Assembly: GCF_900104135.1 (NCBI RefSeq)
Contig: NZ_FNIV01000004.1
Coordinates: 157,658 to 221,657, forward strand
From: Halomonas shengliensis
GTDB lineage: Bacteria; Pseudomonadota; Gammaproteobacteria; Pseudomonadales; Halomonadaceae
Reading direction: 5' to 3'
DNA: 64,000 nt
In this document: in pieces, positions 23,945 to 32,935 of the stretch
Layout of the letters: each line of letters opens with the position of its first letter
How positions within the stretch are numbered: position 1 is the first letter of the stretch
Notes under the pieces: model-generated
Database searches by the model: none
What the model was told of the DNA's origin: nothing
The model's input: only the letters and a program-made list of their open reading frames with translations
Position numbers and translations under genes: made by a program

Positions 23945-25297
23945 TCAGCGCAGCGACAGGACGCCGGTGCCGGTGTCTTCGCCTACGGCGACCTGGTAGG
24001 CCTTGGCCTCTTCGGCCTCGATCTCCGGGGAGAAGCGCACGACCAGCGCGCAGGAGGCCAGCACCAGCACGGTCACCCCCAGGTAGAAGAGCCCCTGCTG
24101 ATAGGTGATCGCCTCGGAGCGGAACAGGAAGGCCGCGGCCACGGCGCCCACGTTGCCGCCGGCGCCGACGATGCCGGCCACGGCACCCAGCGCCTTCTTG
24201 TTGATGAAGGGCACCACGCCATAGGTGGCACCTTCGGCCATCTGCACGAAGAGGCTGAAGACCAGCATGATGCCGATGGCATAGGAGAGCACATGCATCT
24301 GGGAGAAGGCGATCAGGGCGATCCCCTCGCAGACCAGGGCGATGAACAGCCAGCGCACGCGACCCTTGAGGCCGCCGTTGCGGGCGAACAGGTCGGAGAA
24401 CACGCCGCCCAGGGTGCGGGCGAAGACATTCATCAGCCCGAACAGGCCGGCGATCATGCCGGCGGTGGCCAGCGTCAGGTCGAAGTGATCGAAGAAGTAG
24501 ATGGCGGCGATGTTGTTGATGGTCAGTTCGACGCCGAAGCAGATGGCATAGACCACGAACAGCGCCCACACGCGGATATCCTTGGCGGCGGCCATGAAGC
24601 TCTTGCCGGCACTGTTCTCACCGGTGGCGGGGGGCAGCTCGCCGCGTGCGCGTAGCTCGGCGAAGTTGCCGTTGGGAGCGTCCTGGGTGAACAGCCAGTA
24701 GCCGATGCCGGTGACGAACATCACCACGCCCGGTACCACCATGGCCAGACGCCAGCCCAGGGTCTCGCTGACGCCCAGCATCAGCAGCCCGGAGAAGATC
24801 AGCGGCATGACGATCTGAGTGGTGCCGCCGCCCAGGTTGCCCCAGCCGGCGCTGGTGGCGTTGGCCGTGCCTACCACGTTGGGGGCGAACATCATGGTGG
24901 TGTGGTACTGGGTGATGACGAACGAGGCACCGATGGCGCCGATGGCCAGGCGCGCCAGCAGGAAGGTCTCGAAGCTGTTGGCGAAGCCGATGCCCATCAC
25001 CGGGAGCGAGCCCAGCAGCAGCAGCCCCGAGTAGGTCTTGCGCGGGCCGATGCGGTCGCAGAGCACGCCGATCGCCAGGCGCACGATCACGGTGATCAGC
25101 ACCGAGGCGATGATGGTGTTGCCGATCTGGGTCTGGGTCAGGCTGAGGTCCTCGCGGACCACCGCCATCAGGGGGGCGATGCCGAACCAGCCGAAGAAGC
25201 AGATATGGAAGGCGAACCAGGAGAAGTGGAAGGCACGCATCTGTGGTGTGCGCAGGCTCAAGAGACGAATTCGGTTCGCCTTGTTGAGAATTTCCAT
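23945..25297 (-). CDS. NarK/NasA-family nitrate/nitrite MFS transporter
   Basis: The 450-residue protein has twelve predicted membrane helices and the nitrate-signature glycine-rich motifs (GWGNLGGGTTQIVMP near residue 155 and GIVGAGGNVGAVAAAFLF near 385), with the conserved Arg in LARLAIGAIGA. It moves nitrate and/or nitrite across the inner membrane. Its position beside nasA suggests uptake for assimilation. However, a perfect FNR/Anr box lies upstream (25409-25422), so it may be made at low oxygen too. The gene is monocistronic and convergent with cobA. Confidence 0.93.
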   Translation of the reverse strand: MEILNKANRIRLLSLRTPQMRAFHFSWFAFHICFFGWFGIAPLMAVVREDLSLTQTQIGNTIIASVLITVIVRLAIGVLCDRIGPRKTYSGLLLLGSLPVMGIGFANSFETFLLARLAIGAIGASFVITQYHTTMMFAPNVVGTANATSAGWGNLGGGTTQIVMPLIFSGLLMLGVSETLGWRLAMVVPGVVMFVTGIGYWLFTQDAPNGNFAELRARGELPPATGENSAGKSFMAAAKDIRVWALFVVYAICFGVELTINNIAAIYFFDHFDLTLATAGMIAGLFGLMNVFARTLGGVFSDLFARNGGLKGRVRWLFIALVCEGIALIAFSQMHVLSYAIGIMLVFSLFVQMAEGATYGVVPFINKKALGAVAGIVGAGGNVGAVAAAFLFRSEAITYQQGLFYLGVTVLVLASCALVVRFSPEIEAEEAKAYQVAVGEDTGTGVLSLR

Positions 25298-25408
25298 GGG
25301 CTATGACCTCGTACGGATTGTCGATACAAGAGTTCGCCCTTCTCCGTTGAAGGTCAGGTCTGACGCACTCGTGCTTCCTGGAAGCCTGGTCCACGCCTAC
25401 CCGGCAAT

Positions 25409-25422
25409 TTGATTCATATCAA
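25409..25422. promoter_or_regulatory. FNR/Anr-type binding site
   Basis: TTGAT-TCAT-ATCAA matches the FNR/Anr consensus TTGAT-N4-ATCAA exactly. It is centred about 118 bp upstream of the transporter start. If it acts at -41.5 on the minus strand, transcription would start near 25374 with a 77-base leader. The 340-bp gap between the transporter and the L,D-transpeptidase gene holds this box and the terminator of the latter, and no gene. Confidence 0.65.
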
Positions 25423-25578
25423 GCAATCCATTTGCCATATTGCCTTGTTGTTCATGTAAAACATCGGGTTATGGTTTGATGAATGGATCGGGGGTCGGAC
25501 GACCCTGAAGAGAATGGCAAGAGAGCAGCCGCTGAGTGGTCACAGGGTGGCAACAATGGTGCAGTGCCGCACGAAAAT

Positions 25579-25608
25579 GCCCTCTGCTGGTGCCAAGGGG
25601 CAGAGGGC
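25579..25608 (-). terminator. Intrinsic terminator after the L,D-transpeptidase gene
   Basis: On the minus strand the stem GCCCTCTGC / GCAGAGGGC is followed by ATTTTCG. It lies 30 bases beyond the stop codon of the gene that ends at 25638. Confidence 0.75.
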
Positions 25609-25637
25609 GAGATCGGTCGGCAGGTATTCCGCGTGGA

Positions 25638-26357
25638 TCAGTACATGGCCAACTGGGTGGCCTCACGCTCGCAGCTGAGGAACGCGGAATTCTCCAGCCA
25701 TTCGGGGTCGGGGTAGTAGGCGAACAGGTACTGCTCCTCCTTGAGGCTGTCGATCAACGGATAGGTGACCGCCTGGCGCACCGCGGGACAGCCCAGGCTG
25801 CGGCCCAGGCGACCGGTCTGCTCGATGAACGATTCGCTGACGTAGTCGGCGCCGTGCATGACGATGGCGCGCTCATAGGCGAGATGGTTGACGCCTGGCT
25901 CCAGCCCCTCCAGGCGTAGCGAGTAGCCGTTGCGCCCGTGGTAGGTGTTCATGGTGCGGAACAGGCCCAGGCTCGACTGGTGGCTCTCCGGGGTGTTGGA
26001 GAAGGCGGTGGCCAGGGCGTCGCCGGAACCGCGGCCATGGGAGACCAGCTCCTCGAACAGCAGCCGCTCGCGCGCCAGGTCGAATACCCATAGCCGCGGC
26101 TCGCTGGAGGGCAGCGAGTAGTCGATCACCGCCAGGCGCTCGGCCCCAGGGTCGGCGCAGGAGAGGGCCTCGGCGGCCAGCTCGAGCACCTCGGGGCTGG
26201 CCTTCGGGGCCAGGCGTGTCAGGGTGTCGGCGAGTGCCTCGTCGCCGAGCACCCGGGGGTGCAGCACCTGGGCGAGGGTAGTCTCGGCGCCGGCGGTGGC
26301 GCTGGTCATCAGGCCGGCCGCGCACAGCAGCCAGGCGGAAAGGGTCGGTCGCAGCAT
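25638..26357 (-). CDS. Periplasmic murein L,D-transpeptidase catalytic-domain family protein
   Basis: The 239-residue protein has a signal peptide (about 1-24, cleavage near AGA-ET) and then a YkuD_2-type domain. Conserved features are VSHGRGSGD (near residue 106), IVMHGADYVSE (near 165) and the catalytic cysteine in GRSLGCPAV (near 190). Such proteins are predicted to act on peptidoglycan cross-links or lipoprotein attachment, but few have been tested. It is divergent from a second, YcbB-like L,D-transpeptidase across an 83-bp gap. Confidence 0.85.
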   Translation of the reverse strand: MLRPTLSAWLLCAAGLMTSATAGAETTLAQVLHPRVLGDEALADTLTRLAPKASPEVLELAAEALSCADPGAERLAVIDYSLPSSEPRLWVFDLARERLLFEELVSHGRGSGDALATAFSNTPESHQSSLGLFRTMNTYHGRNGYSLRLEGLEPGVNHLAYERAIVMHGADYVSESFIEQTGRLGRSLGCPAVRQAVTYPLIDSLKEEQYLFAYYPDPEWLENSAFLSCEREATQLAMY

Positions 26358-26440
26358 GGCGTGGGCCTCCTAGTTTGTCGCTATTATGGAGGGGCGGGCC
26401 GGGATGGCCAAATTAGATGTCAACGATATTGGAGGCGAAC

Positions 26441-28048
26441 ATGCGGCGATCTGTCGCGATAGGCGCAATGTTGCTGGGTATCCTGCTGGTGCCTGGCATG
26501 TCCCTGGCACAGCCGTCGACGGCCCGGGACGGCACCGCGAGCGCGGTGGCGCAGGCCCTCGATCGGCGTGATGACACCATCGAGGCCTTCTATGCGGCCC
26601 GCGACTTCCGCGCCGCCTGGCACGATGCGCGTCGGGTCGAGGCGCTGGCCGAGGCTCTGCGTGACCTCGCCGCCGATGGGCTGGAACCCGCCGACTACGG
26701 TGCCGAGCGGCTGCTGGCCGACCATCGCCAAGCCCGGGAGGCCGGCGACCAGGCCATGGGGCGTTTCGATACCGCCACCACCCGCACCCTGCTGACGGCG
26801 CTGCGCCACCTGCACCACGGCAAGGTGGACCCCAGGCGCGTCGACCCCGATTGGGAGGTGCCCATCAACGAGCGGCTGCCGCCGGCGGCAGCGATCGAGG
26901 CGGCGGTCGCGGCGGGGGAGATCGCCGCGTTGTTCGACCGGGTGCGTCCTTCCTACGCCCCCTACGAGCGCCTGCGCCAGGGGCTTTCGCGCTATCGTGA
27001 GCTGCGGCGGCTGGGAGGCTGGCCGCGCCTGCCGGAGGGCCCCACCCTGCGCCCGGGTGATGTCCACCCCGACGTGGCACGCCTGCGCGAGCGGCTGGTG
27101 CGCGGCGGCGAGATGGCGGTCGCCGCCGCGGACGCCTCCATCCTGCCGGGGGCGACGCTCGAGGCGCCGGATCCCGAACGCTTCGATGCCGAGCTGGAGG
27201 CGGCGGTGAAGCGCTTCCAGCGGCGCCACCTGCTGGAGGTCGACGGCATCGTCGGCCCGCAGACCCGGGCGGCGCTCAACGTCCCGGTGGGGCGGCGCAT
27301 CGACCAGATCCGCCTCAACCTGGAGCGGGCGCGCTGGCTGATGCATGGCCTGCCCGAGGCCTTCGTGCTGGTGGACATCGCCGGCTACCGGCTGGCCTAC
27401 TTTCGCCCCAACGGCGAGACCTGGCGTTCGCGCATCGTGGTGGGGCGGCCCTATCGGCGCACGCCGTCGCTGCGCTCACGGATCACCCACCTTACCGTCA
27501 ACCCGACCTGGACGGTGCCGCCCACCATCCTGCGCGAGGACGTGATTCCCAAGGTTCGCCGCGACCCGGACTACCTGGCGCGCCAGAACATGCAGGTGAT
27601 CACGCCCTCGGGCCAGCGCCTCGCCCCCTGGCAGGTGGACTGGTCGAACCCCGGCAACGTGATGATCCGACAGTCCGCCGGGCCCGATAACGCCCTGGGC
27701 CAGGTGGTGGTGCGCTTCCCCAACGACCACCTGGTCTACCTGCACGACACGCCGGCGCAGGGGCTCTTCGCCCGCGAGCAGCGCGCCTTCAGCTCGGGCT
27801 GCATCCGCGTGCAGGGGGTGATCGAGTTCGCCCAACTGCTGCTGGATGACAGCGGCAGCGAGCGCGACCTGCGGGCCCTGCTGGCGGAGGGGCGCACCCG
27901 CAACGTGCCCCTGGCCGAGCCCATGCCGGTGGTGCTGCACTATTGGACGGTGCATCCCGACCCGGCGGGCCACCTGGAGTTTCGTCCGGACATCTACCAG
28001 CGCGACGACGCCCTGCTGCGGGCGCTGGATCGTCCGCTGTCGTCCTGA
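26441..28048 (+). CDS. L,D-transpeptidase of the YcbB/LdtD type
   Basis: The 535-residue secreted protein has a signal peptide (about 1-24, ending SLA-QP), an N-terminal scaffold domain, a peptidoglycan-binding domain at about residues 215-285 (VKRFQRRHLLEVDGIVGPQT) and a YkuD catalytic domain. The catalytic motif HDTPAQGLF...SSGCIRV ends with Cys454. The enzyme makes 3-3 cross-links in peptidoglycan and resists most beta-lactams except carbapenems. The ATG at 26441 follows GGAGG; an ATG eight codons upstream lacks a ribosome site and would spoil the signal peptide. Confidence 0.92.
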   Translation: MRRSVAIGAMLLGILLVPGMSLAQPSTARDGTASAVAQALDRRDDTIEAFYAARDFRAAWHDARRVEALAEALRDLAADGLEPADYGAERLLADHRQAREAGDQAMGRFDTATTRTLLTALRHLHHGKVDPRRVDPDWEVPINERLPPAAAIEAAVAAGEIAALFDRVRPSYAPYERLRQGLSRYRELRRLGGWPRLPEGPTLRPGDVHPDVARLRERLVRGGEMAVAAADASILPGATLEAPDPERFDAELEAAVKRFQRRHLLEVDGIVGPQTRAALNVPVGRRIDQIRLNLERARWLMHGLPEAFVLVDIAGYRLAYFRPNGETWRSRIVVGRPYRRTPSLRSRITHLTVNPTWTVPPTILREDVIPKVRRDPDYLARQNMQVITPSGQRLAPWQVDWSNPGNVMIRQSAGPDNALGQVVVRFPNDHLVYLHDTPAQGLFAREQRAFSSGCIRVQGVIEFAQLLLDDSGSERDLRALLAEGRTRNVPLAEPMPVVLHYWTVHPDPAGHLEFRPDIYQRDDALLRALDRPLSS

Positions 28049-29896
28049 TCACTCGTAGCCCCGGGCCTGGAGCCGGAACAGCCGCGCGTAGCGGCCGTTG
28101 GCGGCCATCAGGCTCGCGTGGTCGCCCTGCTCGAGGATCTCGCCGCCGTCGATGACGAGGATCTGGTCGGCGGCGCGCACCGTGGAGAAGCGGTGGGAGA
28201 TCAGCAGGGTCATCTTGTCGCGGCTGTGGTCGCGGAAGTCGGCGTAGACGGCCGCCTCGGCGGCGGCATCCATGGCCGCGGTGGGCTCGTCCAGCACCAG
28301 GATGTCGGCTTCCTCGCGCATGTAGGCCCGCGACAGGGCGACCTTCTGCCACTGCCCGCCGGAGAGCTCCTGGCCGCCCTGGAACCAGCGCCCCAGCTGG
28401 GTGTGGTAGCCGCCAGGCATCTCGGCGATGAAGTCGTCGGCGAGCCCGCGGCGAGCGGCCTCGCGCCAGCGCGCCTCGTCCTCGAAGGCGGCCACGTCGC
28501 CGGCGCCGAGGTTCTCGCCCACCTTGAGCTGGTAGCGCACGAAGTCCTGGAAGATCACCCCGATGCGGCCTCGCAGCGCCTGCACGTCCCACGCCTGCAG
28601 GTCGCTGCCATCGAGCAGGATGCGCCCCTCGCTCGGGGCATAGAGGCGGGTGAGCAGCTTGATCAGGGTGGTCTTGCCCGAGCCGTTGGCGCCCACCAGC
28701 GCCAGGCTCTGGCCCGGGCGGAGGTGCAGCGAGATGCCCTGGAGCGCGGGGCGCTCGGCGCCGGGGTAGGTGAAGCCGACGTTCTCGAAGCGGATGCCGT
28801 CGCCGGGGTGGGCGCCCGCCGTCAACGAGCCGGCGTCGGGAGGAGTGGGCTGCTCCAGGTACTCGTAGAGGTTGGAGAGGTAGAGGTTGTCCTCGTACAT
28901 GCCGCCAATCGCGGTGAGGCTCGCCGAGAGTGCTCCCTGGCCCTGCCGGAACACCATCAGGTACATGGTCATCTCGCCCAGGGTCAGGCGCCCGGTGACG
29001 GTCTCCGCCACCACCCAGGCGTAGGCCAGGTAGAAGGCGAGGGTGCCCAGCAGGCCGAGGGCGAAGCCCCACCCCTCGCGGCGCAGGGTCAGGCGGCGAT
29101 CCTCGGCGTAGAGGGTGTCGAAGATGCGCCGGTAGCGGTCGAGCAGCAGCGGCTCCAGTCCGAACAGCTTGACCTCCTTGATGCTGTCCTCCCGGGCCAG
29201 CACCGTCTCCAGGTACATCTGCATGCGGGTCTGGGGCGAGCGCCAGCGGAACAGCCGGAAGGCGTCGCCGGAGAACTTGGCCTCGGAGAGGAACACCGGC
29301 AGCGCGCCCGCCACCAGCAGCAGCGGCGCCCAGGGCGAGAACTGCACCAGCAGCACCCCGAAGCTGGCCAGCGAGATGGCGTTCTGGGCCAGGCCGAAGG
29401 TCTTGTTGACCAGCCCCAGCGGGCGCACCGAGGCCTCGCGACGGGCCCGGGTGAGCTTGTCGTAGAACTCCGAGTCCTCGAACTGGGCCAGGCTTAGGGT
29501 GCCGGCCTTCTCGAGGATCATCACGTTGACCTTCTGCCCCAGCAGGGCGCGCAGCAGCGACTGCTGGGCGGAGAGGGCGCGCTGGGCCAGGGCGATGGTG
29601 GCGACCACCGCGGCCTCGGCCAGCACGTAGCGCAGCACCGACCACCAGGCGACCTGGCCGGTCTCGGCATGGCGTTCCATGGCGGCGACCACGGCGTCGA
29701 CGATCAGCTGGCCGAGCCAGGCCGCCACCGCTGGCAGCACCCCGGCCACCAGGGTGGCCACGGCGAGCCCGATGGTAAGGGAGCGCGAGGTCTGCCACAC
29801 CAGCGCCAGGGCGCGGCGGCTGTAGCGGAAGACGCCGAGGAAGGCGGCGAGGCGGTTCTCGGGGGGCGGCGCGGGGCGGGGCGAGCGGGAGGACAC
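28049..29896 (-). CDS. ABC transporter, fused permease and ATP-binding protein
   Basis: The 615-residue exporter-type half transporter has six predicted membrane helices in residues 30-310 and a nucleotide-binding domain from about 350. It carries Walker A VGANGSGKTT, the signature LSGGQ, Walker B ILVLDEPTAAMD and the H-loop ISHR. It should work as a homodimer; the substrate is unknown. The start is taken as GTG at 29896 because AGGAG sits before it; an in-frame ATG at 29929 gives 11 more residues. It lies convergent with and abuts the L,D-transpeptidase gene. Confidence 0.9.
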   Translation of the reverse strand: MSSRSPRPAPPPENRLAAFLGVFRYSRRALALVWQTSRSLTIGLAVATLVAGVLPAVAAWLGQLIVDAVVAAMERHAETGQVAWWSVLRYVLAEAAVVATIALAQRALSAQQSLLRALLGQKVNVMILEKAGTLSLAQFEDSEFYDKLTRARREASVRPLGLVNKTFGLAQNAISLASFGVLLVQFSPWAPLLLVAGALPVFLSEAKFSGDAFRLFRWRSPQTRMQMYLETVLAREDSIKEVKLFGLEPLLLDRYRRIFDTLYAEDRRLTLRREGWGFALGLLGTLAFYLAYAWVVAETVTGRLTLGEMTMYLMVFRQGQGALSASLTAIGGMYEDNLYLSNLYEYLEQPTPPDAGSLTAGAHPGDGIRFENVGFTYPGAERPALQGISLHLRPGQSLALVGANGSGKTTLIKLLTRLYAPSEGRILLDGSDLQAWDVQALRGRIGVIFQDFVRYQLKVGENLGAGDVAAFEDEARWREAARRGLADDFIAEMPGGYHTQLGRWFQGGQELSGGQWQKVALSRAYMREEADILVLDEPTAAMDAAAEAAVYADFRDHSRDKMTLLISHRFSTVRAADQILVIDGGEILEQGDHASLMAANGRYARLFRLQARGYE

Positions 29897-29972
29897 GGTG
29901 GCTCCTGTCAGATGCAAGGCGCCCCGCACGAGGGCGGGGCGCAGGCGGGGCGGGCGGTGGAGGCGACGGCGA

Positions 29973-31751
29973 TCAGCCCTCGTCGCCCTCCGCGGCGTCC
30001 TCGGGCTCGCCGCCGGTGCTGGCCACCACCGGGCCGGTCTCGCCGGAGCGCAGGGTGGCGAGCAAGGGCTCGGCCTCGCGCTGGAAGGCCACCAGCCGAT
30101 CGCCGGTCAGGCTCCTGTTCTCGGGCAGCTTGACCTTCATGGCGTCGACCTGGTTGTTGTTGACCAGCACCTCGTAGTGCAGGTGGGGACCGGTGCTGCG
30201 GCCGGTGTTGCCCGACAGGGCGATGCGCTGCCCCATGGTGACCCGCTCGCCGCGGCTGACCAGGGGCTTGGAGAGGTGCAGGTAGCGGGTGCGGTAGCCG
30301 TTGTCGTGGCGGATCACCACGTAGCGGCCGGCGGCGAAGTGGTTGCTGACCTTCTCCACCACGCCATCGGAGGGGGAGGAAACCGGGGTGCCGATGGGCA
30401 TGGCGAAGTCGGTGCCCTTGTGGGGGCTGATGCGGCCGGTGACCGGGTGCTTGCGGCGCGGATTGAAGTTGGAGCTCAGCCGGTAGCGCCCCTCGAAGGG
30501 GTAGCGGGCGAAGGCGGGATCGAGGCTCTCGCCCTCCGGCGTGTAGAAGTTGTTGTCGGCGCTGTTGCGCACCAAGGTCAGGTCGATGCGCTCGCCCTGA
30601 TACTGCACGGCGAGGATGCGCGGATCGAAGCTCTCGCCGTCGACCACGTCGGACTCCACCAGCACCTGGAAACGATCGCCGCGACGGGTGTCGCGGCGGA
30701 AGTCGAGTTTCTTGCCCAGCACGTGGGTCAGGCGCGAGACCTCGGTGCTGGAGAGGCCGGTGGCCTGGGCCGAGCGGGCGAAGCTGCCGCTGACGCTGCC
30801 GGCGAAGAGGCGCTGGGCGGCCTCGCCGGTGCGCTCGATGACCGCTACCTCGAAGCCGGCGGCCTCGCCCTCGCCGCGCTCGGCGACGAAGCCGCTGCGG
30901 GCGTCGCGCATCAGGCGCAGGGAGAGCAGCTTGCCGTCCTCGTCGAGCTGGTAGTCGAAGCGAGTGCCGACCCGCCAGCGGGTGAGGACGTTCTTATCGG
31001 GCAGCTGCTCGAGCAGGGCCATCACCTCGCTGTAGCCGAGGCCCAGGCGCTCTTGGGCCATCACCGCGAAGGTGTCGCCGCGCTGGACGGTGTAGGTCTC
31101 CCACTCCGGCACGTAAGGCTCGGTGGCGGCGATCTCCTCCTCGAGGATGATCGGGCCATCCTCGAACAGGCTGAGCTCCTCCTCGGGGATCTCCTCGTAG
31201 GAGGTGGCGTCGGCCAGCAGGCTGCCGTCGTGGTCGAGCATGCCGGCGCCGATGGTGCCGATCACGGTGGCAATATGGATGGCGCCCTGGTCAAGCGTGA
31301 CCGTTCGCGGCTCGTTCACCCGGCCGGCCGCGGCGATGGCCGTCTCGCTGAGCCTGTCGTCCTCGGCCACCTCGGGGTCGCCGGCGGTGGTTGCCGGGCG
31401 GGCCAGCAGCGGCGGTGCCGCCGCGTCGTCGGCCTCCGCGACCAGGTCGAGGTCGATCACCTCGCTGGGCTTCAGCTGGGAGAGCGGCACGTGGCGGCGG
31501 GTCGCCTCCAGGGCCTGGTTGGCGAGGTCGATGGCCTCGCCCACCTGGTGACGCTGGAGGTTCAGCGAGGGCAGGCCGGGAGAGGCGTCGGCATCGAGGG
31601 GGACGACGACGGTGTCCAGCGCGCGGGACTCCCGCTGGACATCCTGGTAGGTGGTGACGATCTTCTGTGCGCCCAGCACGGTGACCATGGTGGCGACCGG
31701 TAACAGCAATAGCTTGTGCGTGCGGGGCAGCGAATGGAGGATTCGCAGCAT
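29973..31751 (-). CDS. M23 peptidoglycan endopeptidase with LysM-like domain (MepM type)
   Basis: The 592-residue protein has one N-terminal membrane anchor (about 13-30), a disordered acidic linker, a LysM-like domain (YTVQRGDTFAVMAQERLGL, about 219-240), a middle OapA/Csd3-like region, and a C-terminal LytM domain. The zinc ligands are His444 and Asp448 (HKGTDFA) and His525 in HLHYE. MepM-type enzymes cut D,D cross-links to let the sacculus grow. The ATG at 31751 starts the conserved anchor; the longer frame upstream is not conserved-looking. The ribosome site is weak. Confidence 0.92.
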   Translation of the reverse strand: MLRILHSLPRTHKLLLLPVATMVTVLGAQKIVTTYQDVQRESRALDTVVVPLDADASPGLPSLNLQRHQVGEAIDLANQALEATRRHVPLSQLKPSEVIDLDLVAEADDAAAPPLLARPATTAGDPEVAEDDRLSETAIAAAGRVNEPRTVTLDQGAIHIATVIGTIGAGMLDHDGSLLADATSYEEIPEEELSLFEDGPIILEEEIAATEPYVPEWETYTVQRGDTFAVMAQERLGLGYSEVMALLEQLPDKNVLTRWRVGTRFDYQLDEDGKLLSLRLMRDARSGFVAERGEGEAAGFEVAVIERTGEAAQRLFAGSVSGSFARSAQATGLSSTEVSRLTHVLGKKLDFRRDTRRGDRFQVLVESDVVDGESFDPRILAVQYQGERIDLTLVRNSADNNFYTPEGESLDPAFARYPFEGRYRLSSNFNPRRKHPVTGRISPHKGTDFAMPIGTPVSSPSDGVVEKVSNHFAAGRYVVIRHDNGYRTRYLHLSKPLVSRGERVTMGQRIALSGNTGRSTGPHLHYEVLVNNNQVDAMKVKLPENRSLTGDRLVAFQREAEPLLATLRSGETGPVVASTGGEPEDAAEGDEG

Positions 31752-31933
31752 GGGTAATGGCCAGTGAATAGAGGTAAAGGTGACAAAAAGGCCTCTGAAC
31801 CATAACCCATGGTGGGGGTATTGCCTAGGCTGTATGCATTCACAGGCGTAGCCCCGGCGCCATGAAAGCACCAGAGCGGTGAGATGCCGAGTTCTCAGTG
31901 AACGCTGTTTGCTAATTATTCATTGGACCGAAT

Positions 31934-31959
31934 CCGCCCGGATTTTGCAACCCGGGCGG
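31934..31959 (-). terminator. Hairpin downstream of the pirin gene
   Basis: CCGCCCGG (31934-31941) pairs with CCGGGCGG (31952-31959) across a ten-base loop. It lies 18 bases beyond the pirin stop codon. No U-run follows on the minus strand, so termination is only possible. Confidence 0.4.
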
Positions 31960-31976
31960 TGGTCAACCGACCTGGC

Positions 31977-32831
31977 TCAGGCGGTGCCGCTTGTGAAGGT
32001 GCCGTCGCGGTAGTCGCGCAGCGCCTGCTGCAGCTCCGCCTGGGTGTTCATCACGAAGGGGCCATAGTGGGCGATGGGCTCGCCATGGGGGGCGCCCGCC
32101 AGCAGCAGCGCCTCGGCGCCATCGCGGCTCGACAGCATCAGGCGATCCCCCTCGCCCAGCCGGGCCAGGTGGCCGGCACCGACGCGCGTCTCGCCGATGG
32201 CCAGCTCGCCGCGGAAGACATAGACCAGCAGGGTGGGGGCGTCCTGGTCCAGGGTGGGGTGGGCGCCCGCCGCGAGGCTCAGGTGGGCCACCGCGCCGTC
32301 GCCCGCCAGGGCCTCCAGCGGGCCCTCGACGCCCTCGCCGCTCGCCAGTCGCCAGCGGCCGCCCAGGGCCACCAGCTGGCTGTCGCCCTCGACGAGGTGT
32401 GGCATCTCGCTGCCGCGTACGTCGCGATAGGTCGGCGCGCTCATCTTGTCGCGGGCCGGCAGGTTCAACCATAGCTGGAAGGCGTGCAGCCCCTGGTGGT
32501 CGGTCAACGGCATCTCGGAGTGCACGATGCCGCGGCCGGTGTGCATCCACTGGGCGTCGCCCGCGCGGATGGTGCTGGCATGCCCCAGGTGGTCCTCGTG
32601 GGTGAGTCCGCCGTGGATCACGTAGGTGAGGGTCTGCATGCCGCGGTGGGGGTGGGGCGGGAAACCACCGATATAGTCGTCGGGGCGCTCGGATCCCAGT
32701 TCGTCGAGCATCAGGAAGGGGTCGAGGCCGCCGCCGAAGTCGTGGATCCGCTTGATCTTGACGCCGTCGCCATCCTGGCTGGGTTGGCTGGGCTGCAGGT
32801 GTTCGACCTGGCGCAGGGCAGGGGTGGTCAT
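31977..32831 (-). CDS. Pirin family protein
   Basis: The 284-residue bicupin has the N-terminal metal-binding motif PPHPHRGMQTLTYVI (near residue 57) and the downstream GRGIVHSEMP with the third histidine. These mark the YhhW/PirA group; some members have quercetin dioxygenase activity and others bind metabolic enzymes. No signal peptide is present. It is divergent from a LysR gene across a 104-bp gap, so that regulator may control it. The physiological substrate is not known. Confidence 0.93.
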   Translation of the reverse strand: MTTPALRQVEHLQPSQPSQDGDGVKIKRIHDFGGGLDPFLMLDELGSERPDDYIGGFPPHPHRGMQTLTYVIHGGLTHEDHLGHASTIRAGDAQWMHTGRGIVHSEMPLTDHQGLHAFQLWLNLPARDKMSAPTYRDVRGSEMPHLVEGDSQLVALGGRWRLASGEGVEGPLEALAGDGAVAHLSLAAGAHPTLDQDAPTLLVYVFRGELAIGETRVGAGHLARLGEGDRLMLSSRDGAEALLLAGAPHGEPIAHYGPFVMNTQAELQQALRDYRDGTFTSGTA

Positions 32832-32935
32832 GGCGCTCTCCTCGCGGTGACGCAGTGATATTTGCCTGGCATTCTAGGCCGATTTTTTCGAAGATTAAGC
32901 GCATAGTTTTGCTTGGTTCATTCGAGGAGTTCGAA

